Positions 52,212-62,534 of a stretch of 62,762 bases of DNA are shown here, piece by piece. The stretch's first letter is position 1. The number at the start of each line of letters is the position of its first letter. Source of the DNA: Candidatus Zixiibacteriota bacterium (lineage in GTDB: Bacteria > Zixibacteria > MSB-5A5 > JAABVY01); NCBI GenBank assembly GCA_011056555.1, contig DSEQ01000031.1, positions 1 through 62,762 on the forward strand. The letters are read 5' to 3'. Under the pieces are notes generated by a model. The model was not told where the DNA came from, searched no databases, and worked only from the letters and a program-made list of their open reading frames with translations. The position numbers and the translations under genes were made by a program.

Positions 52212-55154
52212 ATGAATCCACACCTCTCGAACAGGAAGCGGGTTGTCCTTGATGAGTTGAACCAGATTGAATTACTTGTCATACAGGGCAAATTGAGCCA
52301 GGCCAGGACTGTTCTGGCTGCTCAAATGGATAATTATACCCATGAACCTGCTTCTGCAAAAGCTGAACTTGATTATTATCAGGCACTTGTACAGCATGCC
52401 GAACTTGAGTACCGAAAAGCTCTCGATAAGGCGCTGTCCTCCTTCGAATATTTTAGATCCACATCGGATAATAAGAAGATTGGCCGGCTCCAGAAATTGA
52501 TTGCCCGGATTCAGATGGATATGGGAAATCTCTCCGAAGCGGAGCAGACCTATCATGATTGTCTGGCCACCTGGAGGCGAATTGATGATCGGACCGGTAT
52601 TTTCGAATGTCAAAACCGGCTGGCGCAGATAAAATTTATCCTGGGCGATTATGGGGCATCGGCTGATTACCTTCTCAAAGCGATTGAAAGTTTCAAGTCT
52701 TCGGCCCGTGATGATCTCAACGCCGAGATAACATTGAAACGCTATTATGGTAACCTGGCCCGTATCTACATACTTACCGGGAACTGGGGGGAGGCCGAGA
52801 AGCTTCTGCGGGAATGCGTCGAGCATAACAGGCACAATAAAGTAGCCGATTCGTTGATCCGTAACCTGCTCTCGCTGGGATATCTGGGCATCCGCCTGCG
52901 AAATCAAAGGCTCTGCGAGGACTGTTTTGCGGAGGTTAAATCTCTGCTGGATTCCACCCAGCTGCCTCGTGAAGAGGGGATTCTTTATGAATATCTGGGC
53001 GAGTATTACACAGAATTCAATAAATTCGATCTGGCTCTGCAGGCATTTCAGAGAGCTCTGATGATCTCCAGAAAAATGCCCTCGAACAACACTCTTCTTT
53101 CACAGACATTGCGCAGACGGGCCGAGCTTTATCTCGCCACCGCTCGCTACGATTTGGCCTACAGGGATGCGCTGGAAGCGCATAAGGCCGCGCAGGAAGT
53201 CGGGGAGAGCGTTGAAGTTGCCGCAAGTCTCAAGGTGCTGGCTCTGGCCTCCCTGGGATATCGGCCTGCCCAGGACCAGACTGACTATTTTTCTGAGGCC
53301 GAGAGAGCCTTTTCATTGCTCGAAGAGAAATATGAAGCTGCCCGTATGCACCTGGCCTTCTCCAGCATTGAAATTGAAGATAATGATCTGATACAGCTGG
53401 AGTGGTGCCGCAATCATTTGCGCGAAGCCCGCAAGCTCTTCAATGAGCTGGGGGCCGGATACTATATTGCGGTAAGCAGCTTGATCGAGGCCGAATTAAA
53501 TTACAAAAATTCTGAATTCGATAGAGCCTTTAGTGCCGTTGCTGCGGCCGAAAAATATTTTGAGGAATCCGGCAATGAGGATGATATCAATGCGGTGCAC
53601 GGTTTGAGAAGAAAAATCGAAAGCGGTATGCTTGAGATCGCCACATCCGATGCAAACGAATATAACCTGGTCAGGTCAATTATTGAGCCGGGTGAATATA
53701 TGAAGCTGAGGCAGGCGGATCTGAATTATACCCTGCAATTTCTGGCCGAGCGGGTCTTTGCCGATACGGCTTTTATCGGCCTGCTTGATTTTGCACAGAA
53801 GGATTTTACACCTCTCGCCCACTATGAATTCAGCCTCGAGAAACTGGAGGATTTAAAAGGGATCATCAGTTATACCGGAATTCGGCCCGGCAACCTGAAG
53901 CCCTATTACATCACTGCTCCCTACCAGTCCTCCAATGGCAGCGCTGAGATTTTTGATGCTTTCAGGGATGCCGGGAGTATAATCCTGATCCCCATGGATC
54001 TCGGGTCGCAAAAATCGGCTGTCGTATTTCTGCAGAGAAACAGTGATTCCGAGAGATCCGGATTTTTCAGCAACACCGACCTGAACCTTTCAATCGCTTT
54101 TGCCGATATTCTGGCCTTCCGGGCTATTGAAGAGGAGAAGGTCAACCTAGAAAAAGACAATTTCAGATTGCGCACGCAGCTCGAGGATAGCTGCGCCTTT
54201 CCGAATATTATAACCACCAACAAATCCATGCTCAAGATGCTGGAAAAGGTGATCCAGGTCAAAGACTCTCCAATTTCCATCCTTATTCAGGGCGAGACCG
54301 GGAGCGGCAAGGATTTACTGGCCAAGACGATTCATTATAATTCGGTGCGCAAGGAGAAAAGGTTTATTTCGGTGAATTGCGCCGCGCTCCCTGAGACCCT
54401 CCTGGAAAGCGAGCTGTTTGGCTATAAGAAGGGCGCCTTTACAGGTGCCGACCGTGATCGCGCGGGCCTGTTCGAGGAGGCCGATGGCGGTACTTTCTTC
54501 CTGGATGAAATCGGCGAAATGCCCCTTTCTATCCAGGCCAAGCTCCTGCGGGTTCTTGAAGATCAAGAGGTGGTTCGTCTGGGCGATACCAGGGGACGCA
54601 AGGTCGATGTTCGTCTGCTCTCCGCGACTAACAGTGACTTAAAGGAAATGATGGACGGGGGACGGTTCCGTCAGGATCTGTATTACCGTCTTTCCGCCAT
54701 GCAGTTGAGGATACCGCCGCTGCGTGAAAGGAAGGATGACATACCGCTTCTGATCAATCATTTCCTCGAGAAATATGACACCTCTGTATCGATTGATCCG
54801 GAGGTGCAGCAGATCTTCATAAACTTCTCCTGGCCCGGAAATGTCCGCGAACTGGATAACGAGATCAAGAAGATGGTTCTGTTGTGTGGGGATCGCCGCA
54901 GGATCACGAAAGAGCTTCTTTCCAGAAAGTTCTTCAAGGATTCCGGTAACCGTCGGGAAATCGATTTCCCTGAAATAGAGAATTTTGGACAGGAATTTAC
55001 TCTCTATGATTATATCTCGATGTTTGAAAAGAAGTATATCAAGGAAGCGCTCTCCAAAAACCGCTGGGTGAAAAAGCATGCGGCAAATGCCCTCGGTATT
55101 CCAGAATCGACATTAAGGCTCAAAATAAAAGAGTACAAGATTTCCAAAGAATAA
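52212..55154 (+). CDS. TPR-sensor sigma-54-dependent transcriptional activator
   Basis: 980 residues, no membrane helix. Order: TPR array (about 15-480), GAF-like region (about 495-640, [25 protein letters not shown]), sigma-54 AAA+ domain (about 655-880) and a Fis-type helix-turn-helix (about 935-980, [19 protein letters not shown]). The Walker A GETGSGKD is near 693 and the sigma-54 contact loop GAFTGA near 741, both intact. It opens sigma-54 promoters by ATP hydrolysis. The long N-terminal TPR sensor, in place of a receiver, suggests control by a bound peptide or protein. A terminator follows. Confidence 0.9.
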   Translation: MNPHLSNRKRVVLDELNQIELLVIQGKLSQARTVLAAQMDNYTHEPASAKAELDYYQALVQHAELEYRKALDKALSSFEYFRSTSDNKKIGRLQKLIARIQMDMGNLSEAEQTYHDCLATWRRIDDRTGIFECQNRLAQIKFILGDYGASADYLLKAIESFKSSARDDLNAEITLKRYYGNLARIYILTGNWGEAEKLLRECVEHNRHNKVADSLIRNLLSLGYLGIRLRNQRLCEDCFAEVKSLLDSTQLPREEGILYEYLGEYYTEFNKFDLALQAFQRALMISRKMPSNNTLLSQTLRRRAELYLATARYDLAYRDALEAHKAAQEVGESVEVAASLKVLALASLGYRPAQDQTDYFSEAERAFSLLEEKYEAARMHLAFSSIEIEDNDLIQLEWCRNHLREARKLFNELGAGYYIAVSSLIEAELNYKNSEFDRAFSAVAAAEKYFEESGNEDDINAVHGLRRKIESGMLEIATSDANEYNLVRSIIEPGEYMKLRQADLNYTLQFLAERVFADTAFIGLLDFAQKDFTPLAHYEFSLEKLEDLKGIISYTGIRPGNLKPYYITAPYQSSNGSAEIFDAFRDAGSIILIPMDLGSQKSAVVFLQRNSDSERSGFFSNTDLNLSIAFADILAFRAIEEEKVNLEKDNFRLRTQLEDSCAFPNIITTNKSMLKMLEKVIQVKDSPISILIQGETGSGKDLLAKTIHYNSVRKEKRFISVNCAALPETLLESELFGYKKGAFTGADRDRAGLFEEADGGTFFLDEIGEMPLSIQAKLLRVLEDQEVVRLGDTRGRKVDVRLLSATNSDLKEMMDGGRFRQDLYYRLSAMQLRIPPLRERKDDIPLLINHFLEKYDTSVSIDPEVQQIFINFSWPGNVRELDNEIKKMVLLCGDRRRITKELLSRKFFKDSGNRREIDFPEIENFGQEFTLYDYISMFEKKYIKEALSKNRWVKKHAANALGIPESTLRLKIKEYKISKE

Positions 55155-55175
55155 AAAATGATGATTAAATTTGAA

Positions 55176-55209
55176 AAGTCCGGCGCAGTTTCTGCCCCGG
55201 GCTTTTTTT
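55176..55209 (+). terminator. Rho-independent terminator after the sigma-54 activator
   Basis: GTCCGG and an inner GCAG stem pair with CTGC and CCGGGC (one mismatch, one wobble), followed by seven T. Confidence 0.85.
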
Positions 55210-55407
55210 GTTGTCTTCCATGAGATTATGACTGCCGCAATATAAAAATAGGCTTCTCTCGCAGATTTTGCGATAATACCGGTTTTTTTCATAGATCAAA
55301 TAGTACTTGCGGTTTAACCTAAGTTATTGTAAATTCGCAACTTGAAGCATTTCCGGGATATTTCAAATTGGCATGTTATTTGTTGCGTATATTTAGCGTA
55401 AACTGTT

Positions 55408-56163
55408 GTGAATAAAAGAGAAATCTGTCATTTTCTGACTACTTTCCGCCGTTCGGGCGAATTCAACATGGAATTCGACCGGAAAATGCTGGGGAAAGTG
55501 GGATTTGAGGGCCGGGAGCAGTTCTTTAGAATTTACACCTGGGACCCTCCGGCTGTCTCGCTCGGCAAGAATCAGGAGATTGGCAGAGTTCTGGATACGG
55601 AATACCTCACAAAGGCGGGGGTCACTGTCGTAAAGAGGCCCACTGGTGGCCGGGCCATTTACCACAAAAATGATGTTTGTATTTCGTCGGCGGGCAGCTT
55701 GCGCGGCGCCCATGCCGGCGGGATCACTGCCAGAGAGATATATGACAACTTTGCGGACATATTGAAGTTGTTCTTTGAAAACCTTAATACGAAAACGATA
55801 TTGGCTCGCGGGCCAAGATTTCCGACTGGAAATCGAAGCGGAATCGGGAAACTTCCCTGCTTTCTGAGCGCGACGCCCTATGAGCTTCTGGCCGCGGGCA
55901 GGAAAATCGCCGGTATTGCTCTTTATGTTGGACGGGATCGATTCCTTGTTCAGTCCTCGGTCAGAGTTTGCGCCTATTTGACGGATGATTTCAATTTTTT
56001 CAAGGGATTGAGCAAAGATGGGTCTGTGCTGGCCCACATCACCTCGCTCGAGGAGCAGACAGGTCGATGCTTTTCGGAAGAGCAATTAAGGAATGCTTTG
56101 TTGAAAGCATTAAAATCAGATGGCAGATATTGCGTAATAAACATAGATGAAGGTGAGATTTGA
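55408..56163 (+). CDS. Octanoyltransferase LipM / lipoate-protein ligase family
   Basis: 251 residues. BPL/LPL domain: KRPTGGRAIYH, LPCFLSATPYELLAAGRKIAGIAL. C151 matches the catalytic Cys of LipM, and K166 in GRKIAG the lysine of this family. LipM moves octanoyl from ACP to GcvH or E2 subunits, for lipoate synthesis. The usual H-D near the glycine motif is replaced by YHKNDV. GTG start, no clear ribosome-binding site. Assignment to LipM over LplA is moderately secure. Confidence 0.8.
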   Translation: MNKREICHFLTTFRRSGEFNMEFDRKMLGKVGFEGREQFFRIYTWDPPAVSLGKNQEIGRVLDTEYLTKAGVTVVKRPTGGRAIYHKNDVCISSAGSLRGAHAGGITAREIYDNFADILKLFFENLNTKTILARGPRFPTGNRSGIGKLPCFLSATPYELLAAGRKIAGIALYVGRDRFLVQSSVRVCAYLTDDFNFFKGLSKDGSVLAHITSLEEQTGRCFSEEQLRNALLKALKSDGRYCVINIDEGEI

Positions 56164-56481
56164 GAGAACGATACAAATCCTCCCTTAAATATTTTTTTGA
56201 ACGTAACAGGGTGATCCGAGGTCTATATTGCGGCAGAATTACCTCTCTGTGCAGGCCAAAAAGCGCTTGACACAGAGGCAGAATTGTCCTTTAATTACAG
56301 GTTTGAATGCTGTCATGGAGACAGATTTATGCCCGTATTTTGGACCTTGTTTTTGAGAGAAAATAGTATTCAAATCAACTATACGAAGAAGGTTGGAATA
56401 GGTTTCGATAACATCATAGTTTTGATGAAAATAAAAGTTGGAAAAATTAGTTTTTTAAAATATTTCAGGAGGTTTTAGCTG
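56164..56481. other. Intergenic region before the TonB receptor gene
   Basis: 318 bases. It holds the promoter at 56267-56295 and a leader ending in AGGAGG. A 64-codon frame from a TTG at 56284 overlaps the -10 element and has no ribosome-binding site, so I do not annotate it. Nothing else recognisable. Confidence 0.6.
56267..56295 (+). promoter_or_regulatory. Sigma-70-type promoter for the TonB receptor operon
   Basis: TTGACA, a 17-base spacer, then TTTAAT. The leader is about 180 bases. Confidence 0.65.
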
Positions 56482-59400
56482 ATGCTGTTTGCCAAAAGAG
56501 CTTCATTATTTTTGGTGGCCCTGTTTTTATTTGTATTGCTGACGAATACAGCTTTTGCAGCCACAACAGGAAAAATTTCCGGTGTTGTGGTTGACAAGCA
56601 AACTCAGGAGCCATTACCCGGAGTGGCTGTTCAGCTGGAAGGGACTAAGATAGGTGCCCTGACGAACATTGACGGCGAGTTTACAATATTGAATATCCCT
56701 CCCAAGACTTACACCGTGAAAATTCGGCTGGTGGGTTATAAAACTCAAATTTACCCGGATATTACGGTTGAGACAAATAAGACATTCCGTCTGAACGCCG
56801 AACTGGAGGAGACGGTAATTGAAGGAGAGGAACAGATTGTAACGGCCAAGATCGACCATGTCAAAATCGACGAGGTTCAGAATATCAGAACCGTCGGCGT
56901 TGACGAAATCGGTGCTATGCCGGTACAGGATGTGGACCAGATTCTCGCGGTCCAGGTGGGTGTGGTAACCCGCGGCGGCGAAATCCATATCCGCGGCGGC
57001 CGTTCCGGCGAGGTATCCTATATTGTTGATGGTGTCGAGACCAGGGACCCGCTGGGCGGACTGGGCGCGACAGACGTAGGTGTCAACCTGCAGTCCAATT
57101 CCTTGCAGGAAGTCCAGATTATCAAGGGCGGTTTTGATGCCGAGTACGGCGGTGTTATGTCCGGGGTTGTTAATGTTGTCACCCGTGAAGGGGACATGCA
57201 GCTGACCAAGGGACGTATAGAATACTGGACCGATAATTTCAGAGTAGATGAATTGAATGACTATTCCAGAAACTACGATCAGATATCCTTCAATATAGGC
57301 GGACCCGAGCCGATCCTGTCACAGCATCTTCTTCCCGCCCTGGGGATTGACTACTTCCGCGAGAAACTGGCCTATTTTATAAATCTCGATGTGCAGAAAA
57401 CCGATGGGGTCATTTCCTATAATGATTATGCGCCCGCGCTTCACCAAAGGTCTTATAAGTCACATGATTTTCTGGGATTGACGATCAACGACCGGCAGTA
57501 CAATTACTATCAGCTGCAGACCAAGCTTACGTTCAATCCCGGTGGTGGTATTAAGCTTACTCTTAACTACAGCGGAACCTGGGATGTTTTCAACCCATTT
57601 GATAACTATTCCTGGGATTACCGGTATACCCCGGCGACCGCGCATTATGTGGAAGAAACCTCGCATCTATTCAGCGTGACATTTAACCATCAGCTCAATC
57701 AGAGCACATTTTACGAGGTCGTACTGTCCCGCTATTCGAAAGAATATTTCCAGGCTCCCGATGACCCGTTAAACCCGGGTGAGCCGTTAATGCCGGATGA
57801 TTTCATGCTTTACACGGACTGGGAGTTTTATCAGGACCAGAACAACAACGGCCGTTATGATCCTCCGGAGCCGTTTATCAATGCCACCGGTGATACGACA
57901 TATCTTGGAGATCCTCAATATACCAATGGTGATGCTATGGGCTATTTTGGGCTCTGGTATAACATTGGAGATTACTGGGATCTTCTGGGACCTGCCGGGC
58001 AGGAAAATCATAGCGAAGTGGATTGGAAGCAGGCCCAGCTTGTGTTTGACACCATGTACTGGGATTGGGACAGAGATGGTTTCATTGATAATGCCGACGG
58101 CGAACCCTATGTCGATTTAAATGGCAATGGCCAATGGGATGCCGGCGATTTCTTCTACCAGGGCTGGGATACCAATGGTGACGGTGTTTATAATGATGAA
58201 CGCGGCCAGGTAATCAATGTCGACAGACCCGAGCCTTATGTGGACGGCGACAGAAATCTGGGCGAACCTTTTGTCGACATCAATCAAAACGGTATTTTTG
58301 ACAATGGTATCGATGATTTCGTCATGTCTTCGGATCCGGCCGTCAACATGGATCTGAACAGAAATTCGCAATACGATGGTCCCAACAGGCCCTGGACCCC
58401 GGGGGTACCCTTTGAGGATTTAAATGGCAATGGAATATATGATCCGCCCAACGGACGCTATGACTATGGCGAACCCTTTGTCGATCTAAATCACAACGGT
58501 AAATGGGATGCTGCCGACGGATTCTTTGATTATGGCTATAATCAGTGGGCCTTCTATCAGAATCGTAAGTCAATTGTCAATACTCTCGATTTCAAAATTA
58601 ACAAGCAGCTCTTCACCGAGCTCGAGAATAAAACCGGTTTTGAGATAAAGTACAATGAGATGAGAATGGCCGACCTGCGTTATCCCTGGCAGCCCTATGA
58701 CGGGAGACCGGATGGCGGTCCCTGGCCGGATATCGGTGTATTCCGTGATTTCTATACGCAGTATCCATGGGAAGGCGCTTTCTATACCTCTTTCAAACTG
58801 GAGTTCGGTTCGCTCATCGCCCAGCTGGGAGCCAGACTGGACATCTTCAAGCAGTCCGACAATGTCACTGATCTGGAGGTTGAGGACCTGGAAGGTAAGA
58901 CCGCCGATGAAACAAGCTACAAGGTTTCACCCCGTGTAGGTATCAGTTATCCGATTACCGATAAAGCTAAAATATATTTCAACTACGGTCACTTCTACCA
59001 GCTTCCTGATTTCCAGTATATGTACCGACGCGCCACTCAGGCTTCCAATGCTTTCGGTATCGTAGGCAATTTCAATCTCGATTATCAAAAAAATATCCAG
59101 TATGAAATCGGTATGACGTATACTCTCTCCAATGACTATATCTTCGAAATGGCCGGTTTCTACAATGATTGGTTTGGCCTGATCAACTCCCAGCGAAAGA
59201 CCTATGGACCGTTCCAGCGCAACGAATATGAGAATTCAGACTACGCCAGGACACGTGGTCTCGAGTTCGAGCTGCGAAAGGTTTATGGTAACTATGTTTC
59301 CGGACGGGCAAGCTATGTCTATGCCTTCGCTTATGGTAAGAGCTCTTCTGAATCCTCAAACTATTTTGATGATTTTTACAACAGGGCTATTCCGATCCGC

Positions 59401-59877
59401 GAATTCCCGTTGAACTGGGATGTGAGGCACCAGTTGACCCTACAATTCTCACTGAACGTGCCTAAATCAGACAAGCCAAAGCTGTTTGGCTTTAGGATTC
59501 CCAATGACTGGAACGCCACGGTTATCTGGCAGTATGGAACCGGATATCCGTTTACGCCGACCAGGGATTATCCCGGTCTGAGGCTTGTACCGGGCGAGGA
59601 CCCGCAGCAGAACAGCCTGCGTTATCCGCCTTACTCGAATGTTGACCTGCGTTTCCGGAAAAACTTCAATCTGGTAGGGCTGGATTATGTCTTCGAACTC
59701 TGGATCACAAATCTGTTCAACACGGAGAATTGGGATACCGTTTATGGAGCTACCGGTCGTCCGGATACAGGAACCAATATTGGAGGGCAGGTCAAGGAAG
59801 GTTCCGAGTATGCAAATAATCCATACCACTATGGACGGGGCCGTAACATTCGGTTAGGCCTTGCTTTGAATTTCTAA
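56482..59877 (+). CDS. TonB-dependent receptor with carboxypeptidase-like domain and Asp-Asn loop repeats
   Basis: 1131 residues. Signal peptide about 1-29; carboxypeptidase-regulatory-like domain about 32-115 (ISGVVVDKQTQEPLPGVAV); plug domain about 130-240 (IRGGRSGEVSYIVDGVE, GGFDAEYGGVMSGVVNV); barrel to the C-terminus (GRGRNIRLGLALNF). Residues about 445-685 are a run of D-x-N-x-N-G-x-x-D / D-G-D loops (PYVDLNGNGQWD, PFVDINQNGIFD), like calcium-binding EF-hand-type loops, placed in an outer loop. It resembles SusC-like and related importers; substrate unknown. AGGAGG precedes the ATG. The secreted and PorV-like genes follow. Confidence 0.9.
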   Translation: MLFAKRASLFLVALFLFVLLTNTAFAATTGKISGVVVDKQTQEPLPGVAVQLEGTKIGALTNIDGEFTILNIPPKTYTVKIRLVGYKTQIYPDITVETNKTFRLNAELEETVIEGEEQIVTAKIDHVKIDEVQNIRTVGVDEIGAMPVQDVDQILAVQVGVVTRGGEIHIRGGRSGEVSYIVDGVETRDPLGGLGATDVGVNLQSNSLQEVQIIKGGFDAEYGGVMSGVVNVVTREGDMQLTKGRIEYWTDNFRVDELNDYSRNYDQISFNIGGPEPILSQHLLPALGIDYFREKLAYFINLDVQKTDGVISYNDYAPALHQRSYKSHDFLGLTINDRQYNYYQLQTKLTFNPGGGIKLTLNYSGTWDVFNPFDNYSWDYRYTPATAHYVEETSHLFSVTFNHQLNQSTFYEVVLSRYSKEYFQAPDDPLNPGEPLMPDDFMLYTDWEFYQDQNNNGRYDPPEPFINATGDTTYLGDPQYTNGDAMGYFGLWYNIGDYWDLLGPAGQENHSEVDWKQAQLVFDTMYWDWDRDGFIDNADGEPYVDLNGNGQWDAGDFFYQGWDTNGDGVYNDERGQVINVDRPEPYVDGDRNLGEPFVDINQNGIFDNGIDDFVMSSDPAVNMDLNRNSQYDGPNRPWTPGVPFEDLNGNGIYDPPNGRYDYGEPFVDLNHNGKWDAADGFFDYGYNQWAFYQNRKSIVNTLDFKINKQLFTELENKTGFEIKYNEMRMADLRYPWQPYDGRPDGGPWPDIGVFRDFYTQYPWEGAFYTSFKLEFGSLIAQLGARLDIFKQSDNVTDLEVEDLEGKTADETSYKVSPRVGISYPITDKAKIYFNYGHFYQLPDFQYMYRRATQASNAFGIVGNFNLDYQKNIQYEIGMTYTLSNDYIFEMAGFYNDWFGLINSQRKTYGPFQRNEYENSDYARTRGLEFELRKVYGNYVSGRASYVYAFAYGKSSSESSNYFDDFYNRAIPIREFPLNWDVRHQLTLQFSLNVPKSDKPKLFGFRIPNDWNATVIWQYGTGYPFTPTRDYPGLRLVPGEDPQQNSLRYPPYSNVDLRFRKNFNLVGLDYVFELWITNLFNTENWDTVYGATGRPDTGTNIGGQVKEGSEYANNPYHYGRGRNIRLGLALNF

Positions 59878-59901
59878 TGGAAGATGCAGGATTATTAAGT
59901 A

Positions 59902-62502
59902 ATGAAATTATTTAAATTGACAATACTAATATTAGGGATCTTCCTGATTTTTGCCGGACAATTCGCGTCCGGCAAGATGAAAGATAACCCGGGTTATAAA
60001 AGCTGGGTTAACGATCCCTTCTTCAAGCCGACAGAAACAGGCATACCAAATTCCCAGAATTGCAGCCATAGAGTCGGGAATGTGTTCCTGACTATAACCA
60101 ATTATGGGTTTTTCGGAGCCAAGTTCTGGCAGGACCCGCTGAGGGAAGAATACTGTACCTACGGAAGTGAAAATGAACCTTCCCGTATGGAAGCTCCCTC
60201 TTTTGAGTTTCCGGCAGGCTCCGGCATAAACTATCTTTTCCAGGGAGCGCTGTGGTTCGCAGCGATCTTAGAAGATGATACGCTCTGTAGCGTTGGAGCG
60301 GATGGCTGGCAATGGGTTAATGAGATGTGGCCGGCCGCTATCCCGGACGGTGCGATCGAAAGAAAATCCAATCGTAAGGGTTCGCCGTATTATGCGGATG
60401 ACGCGATATCCGAGGATGATTATTACGCAATCTATACCGATACTCTAACTGACCAGACCTATGTCTCTATGGATCCGATCGAGAATCGCGCCCATATTCC
60501 TATTAATATTGAGGTGAACCAGAGGTCGTATGCCTGGAGCTATAAGTATGCCGAGGATTTCATCCTGATCGACTTCATGCTCAGGAATATCGGCCTGAAG
60601 ACAATCAGAAGGGCCTATATGGGGCTCTATATCGACGCTGATATATGGGCCGGACCGACTGGCAACGACCCCCGGGGATATGAGGATGATTATTCCGGTT
60701 TCAAGGTCGCTGTTCCCTCTCCTGCCGGCGGGGGACTGGAAGATACGATTAATATCGCCTGGACCGCAGATAATGACGGCAATCCTTTGGGCGGTGTTTT
60801 TAACCAGCTCAGCCCGACCGGAGTAGCCGGAACAAGGGTGGTTCGATCACCCAATCCGGATTTGCAGTACTCCTTTAACTGGTGGACCTCCAACGGTGAC
60901 GATGTCAATTACGATTGGGGGCCGATGAAGCAGGAAAATTATCGTGATTTTGGTACCGGCGGTCTGGGTACCCCTGAAAGGGACAGAAATAAATATTATA
61001 TCCTTTCAAATAATGAATTCGATTACGATCAGCTTTATGCAGCTGTCGATTATTCGAATGAGGGCTGGCTTCCGCCGCCCGCTTCTGATCTGGCAAATAA
61101 TATTGCCAACGGTTTCGATACCAGGTACCTTTTCTCATTCGGGCCATTCAATATAGATCCGGGAGACTCGCTGCTGATTACATGTGCATACACTGCCGGA
61201 GCAGACTTCCATCAGAAGCCATCAGACTTTTCACAGCTGTATGATCCCCAGAATCCGGATGCCTTATATGGGGCGCTTGATTTCACGGATCTGGCAATTA
61301 ATGCTACCTGGGCGGCCTGGATGTATGATAATCCGGGTGTCGATACTGATGGTGACGGCGATTCCGGACAGTATCGCATCAGGATTGATACTATAATCGA
61401 GGGAACTGATACGACCTATGCCGAAACGAAAGTTTACTATGAAGGCGACGGCGTCCCCGATTTTAAGGGTCCTCCTCCTCCTCCTCCTCCGGTGTTGCGC
61501 TACGAGGCCGTGCCGGGCAAGGTGAGCTTGAGATGGAATGGATTAGAGACAGAAAACTACCTCGATGACTTCTCCCAGAGAAAGGATTTCGAAGGTTATC
61601 GTGTGTATATGGGGGAGGAGATCAAAATTGACGCCTTCGCCCTGCTAACTTCGCACGATTTAGTTGATTTCAACCGTTATGTCTGGGATCCGGGTAAGCA
61701 ACGATGGTATCTCAGGACGATCCCCTTCTCTCTGGAGGAGCTGGAGTCCATATACGGTGAAGGATTTGAGCCGCTCGACTATACCAAGTCGAATCCTTAT
61801 ATTGATCAGGAGGGCACTAAATATTACTTTGAAAAAGTCGACTGGAACCAGTATTTCTCCGATCCCAATGGAATCCGTAAGGTGTTTCGGGATGAGATTG
61901 ACCAGGGTATTGTTACGCCTGACACAGGCGAGATGGACCATCCCGATAATTATTACGTCGATCCCTCAGACGGCCAGACTTACCACAAATATTATGAATA
62001 TACATACGAAATCGAGGGTCTCAGGCCATCACAATTCAAATATTTTGCTGTAACTTCCTTCGATTACGGTAATCCGGAAAATGACCTGCTGCCCCTGGAA
62101 TCATCACCGCTATCCAATTATATTAAAGTATATCCGATCTACTCAGCTGAAATTGCGGAGGAAACCGGGGCGGAAATTTCGGTATATCCCAACCCGTACC
62201 GTATCGATGCCGGTTACTCCGAGGATGGTTATGAAAATCCCCGCGGGCGCGGTGTGGAATATGAGCGCCGGATTCACTTCATCAATCTTCCGGAGGAATG
62301 CACGATCAAGATCTGGACCACCGACGGCGACCTGGTACGCGAAATCAAGCATGGTCCGGGAGAGCCTTTCTCGGAAACCAATTCCAAGGCTTACTGGGAT
62401 TTGATTACCCGTAACACACAGGCGATTGTAAGCGGAATCTACATTTATAGTATAGAATCCGAGAGGGGTACTGAGCTTGGAAAGATTGTTGTGATTAAAT
62501 AA
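59902..62502 (+). CDS. Secreted protein with T9SS-like C-terminal tag
   Basis: 866 residues. Signal peptide about 1-24. The main part is beta-rich with aromatic-Asp motifs. A poly-Pro run (GPPPPPPPVLRY near 525-535) precedes a fibronectin-III-like stretch. The C-terminus (about 755-866; ISVYPNPYRIDAGYSEDGY ... WDLITRNTQAIVSGIYIYSIES ... GKIVVIK) is the FlgD-Ig/type A sorting-like domain of FCB secreted proteins. It is 24 bases after the TonB receptor, and the PorV-like gene follows, so it is the likely cargo of that set. Function unknown. Confidence 0.8.
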   Translation: MKLFKLTILILGIFLIFAGQFASGKMKDNPGYKSWVNDPFFKPTETGIPNSQNCSHRVGNVFLTITNYGFFGAKFWQDPLREEYCTYGSENEPSRMEAPSFEFPAGSGINYLFQGALWFAAILEDDTLCSVGADGWQWVNEMWPAAIPDGAIERKSNRKGSPYYADDAISEDDYYAIYTDTLTDQTYVSMDPIENRAHIPINIEVNQRSYAWSYKYAEDFILIDFMLRNIGLKTIRRAYMGLYIDADIWAGPTGNDPRGYEDDYSGFKVAVPSPAGGGLEDTINIAWTADNDGNPLGGVFNQLSPTGVAGTRVVRSPNPDLQYSFNWWTSNGDDVNYDWGPMKQENYRDFGTGGLGTPERDRNKYYILSNNEFDYDQLYAAVDYSNEGWLPPPASDLANNIANGFDTRYLFSFGPFNIDPGDSLLITCAYTAGADFHQKPSDFSQLYDPQNPDALYGALDFTDLAINATWAAWMYDNPGVDTDGDGDSGQYRIRIDTIIEGTDTTYAETKVYYEGDGVPDFKGPPPPPPPVLRYEAVPGKVSLRWNGLETENYLDDFSQRKDFEGYRVYMGEEIKIDAFALLTSHDLVDFNRYVWDPGKQRWYLRTIPFSLEELESIYGEGFEPLDYTKSNPYIDQEGTKYYFEKVDWNQYFSDPNGIRKVFRDEIDQGIVTPDTGEMDHPDNYYVDPSDGQTYHKYYEYTYEIEGLRPSQFKYFAVTSFDYGNPENDLLPLESSPLSNYIKVYPIYSAEIAEETGAEISVYPNPYRIDAGYSEDGYENPRGRGVEYERRIHFINLPEECTIKIWTTDGDLVREIKHGPGEPFSETNSKAYWDLITRNTQAIVSGIYIYSIESERGTELGKIVVIK

Positions 62503-62511
62503 TGAGGGAGG

Positions 62512-62525
62512 CTTAAGCGCTTAAG
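62512..62525. repeat. Perfect 14-base palindrome between the tagged protein and PorV-like genes
   Basis: CTTAAGCGCTTAAG. It sits ten bases before the ATG at 62535. It is either a regulatory dyad or a short hairpin; there is no T-run. Confidence 0.4.
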
Positions 62526-62534
62526 GTGACAATT

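Noticed and set aside
52272..52907. 211-codon minus-strand frame
   Set aside because: Antisense to the TPR part of the sigma-54 activator; no start signal or known motif.
55393..56085. 230-codon minus-strand frame
   Set aside because: Antisense to the LipM-type gene, whose active-site motifs settle the choice of strand.
56284..56478. 64-codon plus-strand frame before the TonB receptor
   Set aside because: Starts with TTG inside the predicted -10 region, no ribosome-binding site, no motif; likely leader of the receptor.
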